Assembly (NCBI RefSeq): GCF_004168035.1
Contig: NZ_SDPU01000023.1
Span: 124,001 to 188,000 of the forward strand
DNA from: Nocardioides iriomotensis
GTDB lineage: Bacteria; Actinomycetota; Actinomycetes; Propionibacteriales; Nocardioidaceae
DNA: 64,000 nt
Reading direction: 5' to 3'
Below are positions 57,742 through 64,000 of the stretch, one piece after another. A program made the position numbers and the translations under genes. The notes beneath the pieces are model-generated. The model saw nothing but the letters and a program-made list of their open reading frames with translations. It searched no databases and was not told where the DNA came from. Position 1 is the first letter of the stretch, and each line of letters opens with the position of its first letter.

Positions 57742-58668
57742 CTAGTCCAGGTCCTCGGCGGTGAGGCCGTCGCCGGCCTCCTCGAGCACCGCGCTCGGCT
57801 CCGGCGGCAGCGGCGGGGGCGTGCCGCCCCAGGCCGGGCAGATCGCCTGGTGGGAGCAGTAACCGCACATCGCGCTGCGGTTGGGCCGCCAGTCGCCGGT
57901 CTCGCGCGCCAGCGCGATGGCGGCCCAGATCGCCTCCACCTTGCGCTCGGTGGCGAGCAGGTCCTGCTCGTCGGGGGAGTAGCGGAGCACCTCGCCGTTG
58001 CCGAGGTAGATCAGCTGCAGCATCGACGGGATCACCCCGCGGGTGCGCCACACGACGAGGGCGTAGAACTTCATCTGGAACAGCGCACGCGCCTCGTAGC
58101 CCTCGTGCGGCGAGCGGCCGGTCTTGTAGTCGACGACCCGGATCCGCCCGTCCGGCGCGACGTCGAGCCGGTCGATGAAGCCCCGCAGGAGCAGCTTGGA
58201 GTCGAGCAGGCTCTCGACGTACAGCTCCCGCTCGGCCGGCTCGAGGTTGGTCGGGTCCTCGAGGGTGAAGTAGGCGTCGAGCGACGTCCGGCAGGACGCC
58301 AGCCAGGCGCCGACGTCGGGCCCCTCTGCCCCGAACATCTCGGCGATGTCGGGCTCGACCTCCAGGACCTTCTCCCACGAGGGCTGGACCAGGTCGGCGG
58401 CGCGCGCGGGCGTGCGCTCCGCCGCGGGCAGGTCGAAGAGGTCCTCGAGCACCTTGTGCACCACGGTGCCCCGCACCGCGTCGGGGCTCGGCCGCTCCGG
58501 CAGCCGGTCGATGGTGCGGAACCGGTAGAGCAGGGGACAGGTCACGAAGTCGCCCGCCCGGCTCGGCGACAGCGAGCCGAGCACGTCGACACCGTCGACG
58601 ACGGTGCGCTCGGGGCGCTCGGGGCGCTCCGTGTGCTCGGCGTCGCGCGGCTCGACCTCGGTCTCCAT
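57742..58668 (-). CDS. RecB-like PD-(D/E)XK nuclease with Cys cluster
   Basis: 308 residues: LSPSRAGDFVTCPLLYRFRT, GTVVHKVLEDLFDL, the nuclease motif IRVVDYKTGRSP (Asp and Lys of the active site) and CGYCSHQAICPAW. The C-terminal cysteines with the Cys in VTCPL suggest an iron-sulfur cluster as in AddB/Cas4-like nucleases. It would cut or trim DNA in repair. Start ATG 58668 lies 7 nt after TAGGGT; an ATG 8 codons upstream (58692) overlaps that box. Confidence 0.88.
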   Translation of the reverse strand: METEVEPRDAEHTERPERPERTVVDGVDVLGSLSPSRAGDFVTCPLLYRFRTIDRLPERPSPDAVRGTVVHKVLEDLFDLPAAERTPARAADLVQPSWEKVLEVEPDIAEMFGAEGPDVGAWLASCRTSLDAYFTLEDPTNLEPAERELYVESLLDSKLLLRGFIDRLDVAPDGRIRVVDYKTGRSPHEGYEARALFQMKFYALVVWRTRGVIPSMLQLIYLGNGEVLRYSPDEQDLLATERKVEAIWAAIALARETGDWRPNRSAMCGYCSHQAICPAWGGTPPPLPPEPSAVLEEAGDGLTAEDLD

Positions 58669-58730
58669 GGCGCCGACCCTAGGCGACGGCACGGACAGTT
58701 CCGGGCGGTGCGTCGCGATAGTTTGGGGCC

Positions 58731-59864
58731 GTGACGGAGAGCCAGCAACGTTCCCGCCCGCCCGGGACCCTGAAGATCGGCGAGATCGGTGGCGTCGACG
58801 TGCTGGTGCGGTCGTCCTGGCTGGTGGTGGCCGCGCTGATCGCGTTCATGCTCGCCCCGGCGATCGAGGCGGTCGAGCCCGGCATCGGCAACGGCAAGTA
58901 CGTCGCGGGGGTCGCGTTCGCGGTGCTGCTGTACCTGTCCGTGCTGCTCCACGAGATGTCGCACGCGCTGATGGCCAAGCGCTTCGGGCTGCCGGTCCGG
59001 TCGATCACCCTGCACTTCCTCGGCGGCGTCACCGAGATCGAGGGGGAGCCCGACACCCCGGCCCGCGAGTTCGTCGTGTCAGTGGTCGGCCCGATCACCT
59101 CCATCGGCGTCGGCGTGGTGTTCCTCCTGCTGCACCCGGTCGTCCCAGACGGCCTGCTGCGGCTCGCCGTCGACGCGCTCGCCGGCGCCAACCTGGTGGT
59201 CGGCGTGCTCAACCTCGTGCCGGGGCTCCCGCTCGACGGTGGCCGCGTCCTGCGCGCCGCCGTCTGGGGCATCACCGGCAACCCGCACCGCGGCACGATC
59301 GTCGCGGGCTGGTGCGGCCGCGTCGCCGCCGTGCTCGTGTTCCTGTTCCCGCTGGTCCAGCAGCCCGTCACCGGCCGGCCGGCGATCCCCACCGACTACA
59401 TCCTGGCGTTCGTCATCGCGTTCTTCCTGTGGAGCGGCGCCACCCAGGCGATCCTCTCGGCGCAGGTACGCCGCCGCCTGCCCGCGCTGCGCGCCCGCCA
59501 GCTCGCCCGCCGGGCGCTCGCCGTACCCCACGACCTGCCGCTGTCCGAGGCGGTGCGCCAGGCGCAGGAGGCGCAGGCCGGCAGCCTCGTCGTGCTCGAC
59601 GTCGACGGCCACGTGTCGGGCATCGTCAACGAGGCCGCCGTGCTCGCGACGCCCGAGGACCGACGCCCCTGGGTGGCGGTCAGCACGGTCGCACGCACGG
59701 TCGAGCCCGGGCTGCAGCTCGACGCCGACATTGCCGGCGAGCCGCTGATACGGGCGATGCAGCGCACCCCCGCGTCGGAGTACCTCCTGCGCGAGCGCGA
59801 CGGCGCGATCTTCGGCGTGCTGGTCACCGACGACGTCGACCGCGCGTTCGCCGCGACCACCTGA
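58731..59864 (+). CDS. Site-2 protease family protein (M50) with CBS-like tail
   Basis: 377 residues: five to six helices, zinc motif HEMSH (His74, Glu75, His78), second motif NLVPGLPLDGGRVLRAAVWG, and a C-terminal CBS-like region (about 260-375, PLSEAVRQAQEAQAGSLVVL). This is the Rv2625c/SpoIVFB-like class of membrane proteases, which release membrane-bound proteins by cutting inside the bilayer; the CBS part may sense nucleotides. Start GTG 58731 is 6 nt after TAGTTT. Divergent from the nuclease gene. Confidence 0.9.
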   Translation: MTESQQRSRPPGTLKIGEIGGVDVLVRSSWLVVAALIAFMLAPAIEAVEPGIGNGKYVAGVAFAVLLYLSVLLHEMSHALMAKRFGLPVRSITLHFLGGVTEIEGEPDTPAREFVVSVVGPITSIGVGVVFLLLHPVVPDGLLRLAVDALAGANLVVGVLNLVPGLPLDGGRVLRAAVWGITGNPHRGTIVAGWCGRVAAVLVFLFPLVQQPVTGRPAIPTDYILAFVIAFFLWSGATQAILSAQVRRRLPALRARQLARRALAVPHDLPLSEAVRQAQEAQAGSLVVLDVDGHVSGIVNEAAVLATPEDRRPWVAVSTVARTVEPGLQLDADIAGEPLIRAMQRTPASEYLLRERDGAIFGVLVTDDVDRAFAATT

Positions 59865-59898
59865 GGCCGGCCGGCCGAGCCCTTTGTAGGGTCGGCGC

Positions 59899-60849
59899 GT
59901 GCCCCCTCTCGACGACACCGACGCGCCCGCCTGGTCCGGCGTCCACCGCGGCCCGCTGCGGGCGGGCGAGTGGGTCCGCCTCACCGACCAGAAGGGCCGC
60001 CGGCACAACATCTGCCTCGAGCCGGGCAAGCGCTTCTTCTCCAACAAGGGCCACCTCGACCACGACGAGCTGATCGGCCGCGAGGAGGGGTTCAGCGTCA
60101 CGTCCTCGGCGGGCGGGGAGTACCTCGTGTTCCGGCCGCTGCTCAGCGAGTTCGTCGTCTCGATGCCGCGCGGCGCGGCGGTGGTCTACCCCAAGGACGC
60201 CGCGCAGATCGTGGCGATGGCCGACGTGTTCCCCGGCGCCCGGGTGGTCGAGGCCGGGGTCGGCTCCGGCGCGCTGACCTGCTCCCTGCTCCGCGCCGTC
60301 GGACCCCAGGGGTCCGTGTCGTCGTACGAGCGCCGGCAGGAGTTCGCCGACGTGGCCGGCCGCAACGTCACCCAGTTCTTCGGAGGCGACCACCCCGCCT
60401 GGCGGCTGACCGTCGGCGACCTGGTCGAGGCGATGAGCGAGGAGGACGGCACCGTCGACCGCGTCGTCCTCGACATGCTCGCCCCCTGGGAGTGCGTCGA
60501 CCGCGTCGGCCGCGCGCTCGCCCCGGGCGGCATCCTCTGCGCGTACGTCGCGACCACCACCCAGCTCGGCCGCACCGTCGAGACGGTCCGCGCGCACGGC
60601 GGCTTCACCGAGCCGCAGCCGTGGGAGACGCTCGTCCGCGACTGGCACGTCGAGGGGCTCGCCGTGCGTCCCGGGCACAAGATGATCGGCCACACCGGCT
60701 TCCTGGTGACCGCCCGGCGGATGGCGGCGGGCGAGACCGCGCCGGTGAAGAAGCGGCGCCCGGCCCCGGGTGCCTACGGGGTGGACTACACCGGTCCCCG
60801 TCCCGCGGGGCTCCCGCCCACGATCGCCGACGAGCCGTACGACGACTGA
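59899..60849 (+). CDS. trmI: tRNA (adenine-58-N1)-methyltransferase TrmI
   Basis: 316 residues. N-terminal TrmI/TRM61 domain (GEWVRLTDQKGRRHNICLEP), then a Rossmann methyltransferase with the S-adenosylmethionine loop EAGVGSGALT (118-127) and VDRVVLDMLAPWE. It methylates A58 in the T loop of tRNA and is conserved just upstream of the proteasome ATPase in actinobacteria. Start GTG 59899 is 6 nt after TAGGGT. Confidence 0.93.
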   Translation: MPPLDDTDAPAWSGVHRGPLRAGEWVRLTDQKGRRHNICLEPGKRFFSNKGHLDHDELIGREEGFSVTSSAGGEYLVFRPLLSEFVVSMPRGAAVVYPKDAAQIVAMADVFPGARVVEAGVGSGALTCSLLRAVGPQGSVSSYERRQEFADVAGRNVTQFFGGDHPAWRLTVGDLVEAMSEEDGTVDRVVLDMLAPWECVDRVGRALAPGGILCAYVATTTQLGRTVETVRAHGGFTEPQPWETLVRDWHVEGLAVRPGHKMIGHTGFLVTARRMAAGETAPVKKRRPAPGAYGVDYTGPRPAGLPPTIADEPYDD

Positions 60850-60982
60850 AACAAGTTGGTCACGAGGTGCTTGGAACCGCAACGAAAAGGTAACCGACAC
60901 AACCACCCAAGCGCCTTCAAAAGCTTCGGCCCCCGAGTAGGGTCGAAAGCGTCACGAAACCTAACTTTGCGGAGGTGAGGTC

Positions 60983-62734
60983 GTGGCCGGATCGGAGAGC
61001 TCGGACCGCGGGCGTCGCACGCCCGAGGAGCTGGAGACACAGGTCGGGTACCTCGAGGCCGAGGTCGGAGACCTGCGTCGCCGCCTGGCGGACAGCCCGG
61101 TCCACTCCCGCGCGCTGGAGCAGCGCCTCGCCGAGACGCAGCGCTCGCTGGCCGGTGTCACCGCCCAGAACGAGCGCCTCGCCCAGACGCTGCGCGAGGC
61201 CCGTGACCAGATCATGACGCTCAAGGAGGAGGTCGACCGGCTCGCCCAGCCGCCGGCCGGTTTCGGCACCTTCCTGAGCCGCAACGAGGACGACTCGATC
61301 GACGTGTTCACCGGCGGCCGCAAGCTGCGGGTCAACGTCAGCCCGTCGGTCGACCTCGACGAGCTCCAGCGTGGCCAGGAGGTCATGCTCAACGAGGCCC
61401 TCAACGTCGTCGCCGCCCTGCGCTTCGAGCAGGTCGGTGAGGTGGTGATGCTCAAGGAGGTCCTCGCCGACGGCGAGCGCGTCCTGGTCATCGCCAACGC
61501 CGACGAGGAGCGCGTCGTACGCCTCGCGGAGCCGCTGCTGCGCGAGCAGCTGCGCGCCGGCGACTCGCTGCTGCTCGACACCCGCTCCGGCTACGCCTAC
61601 GAGCGGGTCCCGAAGTCCGAGGTCGAGGAGCTCGTCCTCGAAGAGGTCCCGGACATCGACTACGCCAGCATCGGCGGGCTGAAGGGCCAGATCGACCAGA
61701 TCCAGGACGCCGTCGAGCTGCCGTACCTCTACCCCGAGCTGTTCAAGGAGCACGAGCTCAAGCCGCCCAAGGGCGTGCTGCTCTACGGCCCGCCCGGCTG
61801 CGGCAAGACGCTGATCGCGAAGGCCGTCGCCAACAGCCTCGCCAAGAAGGTCGCCGCCCGGACCGGCCAGGAGGGGAAGTCCTACTTCCTCAACATCAAG
61901 GGCCCCGAGCTGCTCAACAAGTACGTCGGCGAGACCGAGCGGCACATCCGGCTGGTGTTCCAGCGGGCCCGTGAGAAGGCCTCGCAGGGCACGCCGGTGA
62001 TCGTGTTCTTCGACGAGATGGACTCGCTGTTCCGCACCCGCGGCTCCGGCGTCTCCTCCGACGTCGAGAACACCATCGTCCCGCAGCTGCTCAGCGAGAT
62101 CGACGGTGTCGAGACGCTCGAGAACGTCCTGGTCATCGGCGCCTCCAACCGCGAGGACATGATCGACCCCGCGATCCTGCGGCCCGGCCGGCTCGACGTG
62201 AAGATCAAGATCGAGCGTCCCGACGCGGAGTCCGCGCGCGACATCTTCTCGAAGTACCTCACCAAGACGCTGCCGCTGCACGCCGAGGACCTCGCGGAGT
62301 TCGGTGGCGACACCGAGGCGTGCGTCAACGGGATGATCCAGCGCACCGTCGAGCGCATGTACACCGAGAGCGAGGAGAACCGCTTCCTCGAGGTCACCTA
62401 CGCCAACGGTGACAAGGAGATCCTGTACTTCAAGGACTTCAACTCCGGCGCGATGATCCAGAACATCGTCGACCGGGCCAAGAAGATGGCGATCAAGGAC
62501 CTCCTGGACAACGACCAGAAGGGCATCCGGGTCACCCACCTGCTGCAGGCCTGCGTCGACGAGTTCAAGGAGAACGAAGACCTGCCCAACACCACCAACC
62601 CCGACGACTGGGCGCGGATCTCCGGCAAGAAGGGTGAGCGGATCGTGTTCATCCGCACGCTCATCACCGGCAAGCAGGGCACCGAGCCGGGCCGCTCGAT
62701 CGACACGGTCTCCAACACCGGTCAGTACCTCTAG
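60983..62734 (+). CDS. arc: Proteasome-associated AAA ATPase (Arc/Mpa)
   Basis: 583 residues: N-terminal coiled coil (about 12-90), double OB domain (about 95-235), AAA module with Walker A GPPGCGKT (269-276) and Walker B VFFDEMD (Asp344), and a C-terminus ending GQYL, the QYL tail that opens the 20S proteasome gate. It unfolds Pup-tagged proteins. dop, pup and prcBA normally follow but are not in the window. Start GTG 60983 has GGAGGTGAGG upstream. The AT-richer 133-bp gap before it contains TAGGGT (60938-60943). Confidence 0.97.
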   Translation: MAGSESSDRGRRTPEELETQVGYLEAEVGDLRRRLADSPVHSRALEQRLAETQRSLAGVTAQNERLAQTLREARDQIMTLKEEVDRLAQPPAGFGTFLSRNEDDSIDVFTGGRKLRVNVSPSVDLDELQRGQEVMLNEALNVVAALRFEQVGEVVMLKEVLADGERVLVIANADEERVVRLAEPLLREQLRAGDSLLLDTRSGYAYERVPKSEVEELVLEEVPDIDYASIGGLKGQIDQIQDAVELPYLYPELFKEHELKPPKGVLLYGPPGCGKTLIAKAVANSLAKKVAARTGQEGKSYFLNIKGPELLNKYVGETERHIRLVFQRAREKASQGTPVIVFFDEMDSLFRTRGSGVSSDVENTIVPQLLSEIDGVETLENVLVIGASNREDMIDPAILRPGRLDVKIKIERPDAESARDIFSKYLTKTLPLHAEDLAEFGGDTEACVNGMIQRTVERMYTESEENRFLEVTYANGDKEILYFKDFNSGAMIQNIVDRAKKMAIKDLLDNDQKGIRVTHLLQACVDEFKENEDLPNTTNPDDWARISGKKGERIVFIRTLITGKQGTEPGRSIDTVSNTGQYL

Positions 62735-62763
62735 GCAGCCCCGCCCCGGCATAGGGTTCCGGG

Positions 62764-63141
62764 GTGGAGCACAGGGACGACAAGCTGGAGCGCCAGGAGA
62801 TCGAGGCGTTCCTGGAGACTCGCCGCGAGCTCGGGCCGAGCTACGAGCGCGAGGTGGTGGACGCGTTCGCCGAGCGGATCGAGCGCGCCGTCGAGACGCG
62901 CGTGGGGTCCACCGGGTGGGACCTCAAGCAGCAGCGCGACGACGAGCGTGGCGACCGGCAGCGCCAGCTCGCGCTCGGCATCGTCTCCCTCGGCGTCAGC
63001 ATCCCGATCACGATCCCGCTCGCGCTGACCGACAACATCGGCGCCCTCGCGATCTCGTGGCTGGGCATCGTGGGCGTCAACGCCGCACACGCCAGCGTCG
63101 TCAACGCCCGCCGTCGCCGGGACGACCGACGGGGTCGGTGA
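62764..63141 (+). CDS. Unrecognised two-helix membrane protein
   Basis: 125 residues: a charged helical first half (KLERQEIEAFLETRRELGPS, EREVVDAFAERIERAVETRV), two hydrophobic helices (LALGIVSLGVSIPITIPLAL and ALAISWLGIVGVNAA) and a basic tail. Short proteins of this plan are frequent in actinobacteria without known function. Start GTG 62764 is 6 nt after TAGGGT. The last 41 bp overlap the convergent deacylase gene. Confidence 0.78.
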   Translation: MEHRDDKLERQEIEAFLETRRELGPSYEREVVDAFAERIERAVETRVGSTGWDLKQQRDDERGDRQRQLALGIVSLGVSIPITIPLALTDNIGALAISWLGIVGVNAAHASVVNARRRRDDRRGR

Positions 63142-63604
63142 CGTCCGCGACCGTCGCGTCCAGCAGGCGTACGACGTCGTCGGCGCGCACGGTCAGCGCC
63201 ACGCCGTGCGCGCCTCCGCCGAGCGACACGTCCCCGGTCATCGTCGCGTCGGCGACGACCGGCCAGGCGCTGCTGCTGCCCAGCGGCGTGATCGTGCCGC
63301 GCTCGTAGCCGGTGACGTCCCGGGCCACCTCGGCGCTGGGCATCGACAGCCGGTTGACGCCGAGCAGCGCGCGCAGCTTGGGCCAGGAGATCTCGCGGTC
63401 GCCCGGCACCAGCACGAACCGGTAGTCGTCGTCGGTGACCCGCACCACCAGCGTCTTCACGACGGCGGCGGGGGAGACGCCCCGGGCCGCGGCGGCCTCC
63501 TCCAGCGAGCGCACCGGGCCGTGCCGGGTCGTGCTGTGGTCCAGGCCGAGCGCGTCGGCGGCCTCCTCGGCGCGGGTGCGGCCGGTGCCGCCGTCGTCGG
63601 TCAT
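63101..63604 (-). CDS. YbaK/EbsC family aminoacyl-tRNA deacylase
   Basis: 167 residues with the YbaK/ProX fold: SLEEAAAARGVSPAAVVKTL (conserved Lys), RFVLVPGDREISWPKLRALL, YERGTITPLGSSSAWPVVAD and GGGAHGVALTVRADDVVRLL. Members free tRNA-Pro of wrongly attached Cys or Ala; the exact specificity is unclear. The ATG at 63604 follows TAGCGT by 6 nt (leaderless). Confidence 0.88.
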   Translation of the reverse strand: MTDDGGTGRTRAEEAADALGLDHSTTRHGPVRSLEEAAAARGVSPAAVVKTLVVRVTDDDYRFVLVPGDREISWPKLRALLGVNRLSMPSAEVARDVTGYERGTITPLGSSSAWPVVADATMTGDVSLGGGAHGVALTVRADDVVRLLDATVADVTDPVGRPGDGGR

Positions 63605-63700
63605 GCCACGACGCTACCCAGTGGCGCGGACCGGCCGGGGTTGGCCGCTGCACGTCACGGGTACGACGCACCGACATCCGAATCCGTGGAAGGTGGACCC

Positions 63701-63784
63701 GTGAAGACCATCGTCATCCTGATCGTGGTGGTGCTCGTCGTGCTGTTCCTGCTCGGGAAGTTCCGCCCCGGCAAGAAGCTCTGA
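63701..63784 (+). CDS. 27-residue single-helix membrane peptide
   Basis: Small gene: GTG start with GGAAGGTGG 5-8 nt upstream, then a helix (IVILIVVVLVVLFLLGKF) and a basic end (RPGKKL). Ribosome site, composition and positive-inside tail support it, although it is very short. Function unknown. Confidence 0.55.
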   Translation: MKTIVILIVVVLVVLFLLGKFRPGKKL

Positions 63785-63907
63785 CACCGGACCGGGACGC
63801 CGCAGCCGGTCTCGCAGCGTCCCGGATGCCGGTGATCCGGTTGGGAAGTGTCGGTGGTCACTCCTACCGTGGTCGTTGACCGAGTCAACTCATTCTCAGG
63901 GGGAGCC

Positions 63908-64000
63908 ATGACCGGCTTGCTGATCGTCCTCGTCCTCGTCCTCGCCGTCGGAGCCGTCATCGGCCTCGTGCTGGCGCTGCGCACGGGCGGGGACAAACCG
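63908..64000 (+). CDS. Small membrane protein, N-terminal part (cut by window edge)
   Basis: ATG 63908 with GGGGGA upstream opens an uninterrupted frame to the window end: MTGLLIVLVLVLAVGAVIGL, then VLALRTGGDKP. It looks like a single-helix membrane protein or a signal anchor. TACCGT near 63867 may be its -10. The rest is outside the window. Confidence 0.45.
   Translation, partial: MTGLLIVLVLVLAVGAVIGLVLALRTGGDKP

Overview
The window is high-GC DNA with dense, strongly GC3-biased genes, from an actinomycete. The right half carries markers of Actinomycetota: mshC of mycothiol synthesis, the proteasomal ATPase Arc/Mpa with TrmI just upstream, a PAC2 protein, a phosphoglycerate-mutase-like phosphatase next to DUF3090 and a SCO1664-type protein, and many apparently leaderless genes. 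Gene order and content look like Nocardioides or a relative (inference; no marker here settles the genus).

Left part, about 1-40,000: an accessory stress/dormancy island. Its centre is a DevS/DosT-like GAF-GAF histidine kinase and a DevR/DosR-like response regulator (12,867-15,374). Around them lie genes typical of hypoxia/dormancy regulons: four universal stress or GAF proteins, an Acg-type nitroreductase, CBS-BON and pyridoxamine-oxidase-fold proteins, flavodoxin, two zinc alcohol dehydrogenases, polyphosphate kinase 2, two cation P-type ATPases, pyruvate/acetoin-type E1 alpha/beta with a free-standing lipoyl domain, arginine deiminase with its antiporter, a beta-CASP metallo-hydrolase, a trehalose-synthase-like glycosyltransferase and an ABC exporter. 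Several conserved proteins of unknown function (DUF4010, DUF4389, DUF1876, DUF1918) and small unrecognised ones sit among them.

The main observation is regulatory. At least 20 promoters in this part carry a 14-bp imperfect palindrome close to GGGACCTTCGGCCC, placed 22-24 bp (usually exactly 23) upstream of a -10-like hexamer with A at position 2 and T at position 6. Many have a second copy 22-24 bp further up. That puts the proximal box at about -42.5, the geometry known for M. tuberculosis DevR promoters, and the regulator encoded here keeps the three DNA-contact residues (Lys186, Lys189, Asn190, equal to DosR 179/182/183). The island therefore reads as one physically clustered DevR regulon, including several genes with no known function.

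Between 36,842 and 37,645 is a gene-poor stretch with a strong hairpin and a frameshifted gene remnant. The island ends with a CPBP protease and two membrane proteins, then a tRNA-Leu(GAG) whose 3' end faces the island.

Right part, about 40,300-64,000: core genes. These are an M20 peptidase, DUF5703, aldo/keto reductase, uppP, CorA transporter, the phosphatase-DUF3090-SCO1664 group, mshC, PAC2, full-length metH, a HAD phosphatase, a duplicated two-component system (kinase-regulator-kinase), a RecB-like nuclease, a site-2 protease, trmI, arc/mpa and a YbaK-type deacylase. Most of these start 6-7 nt after a TANNNT box and are probably leaderless.

A 70-bp nearly perfect inverted repeat separates mshC from PAC2, and a decayed copy of it lies 41 kb away at 6,984, next to a 32-bp tandem repeat array. 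No phage, insertion sequence, integrase or CRISPR array was seen.
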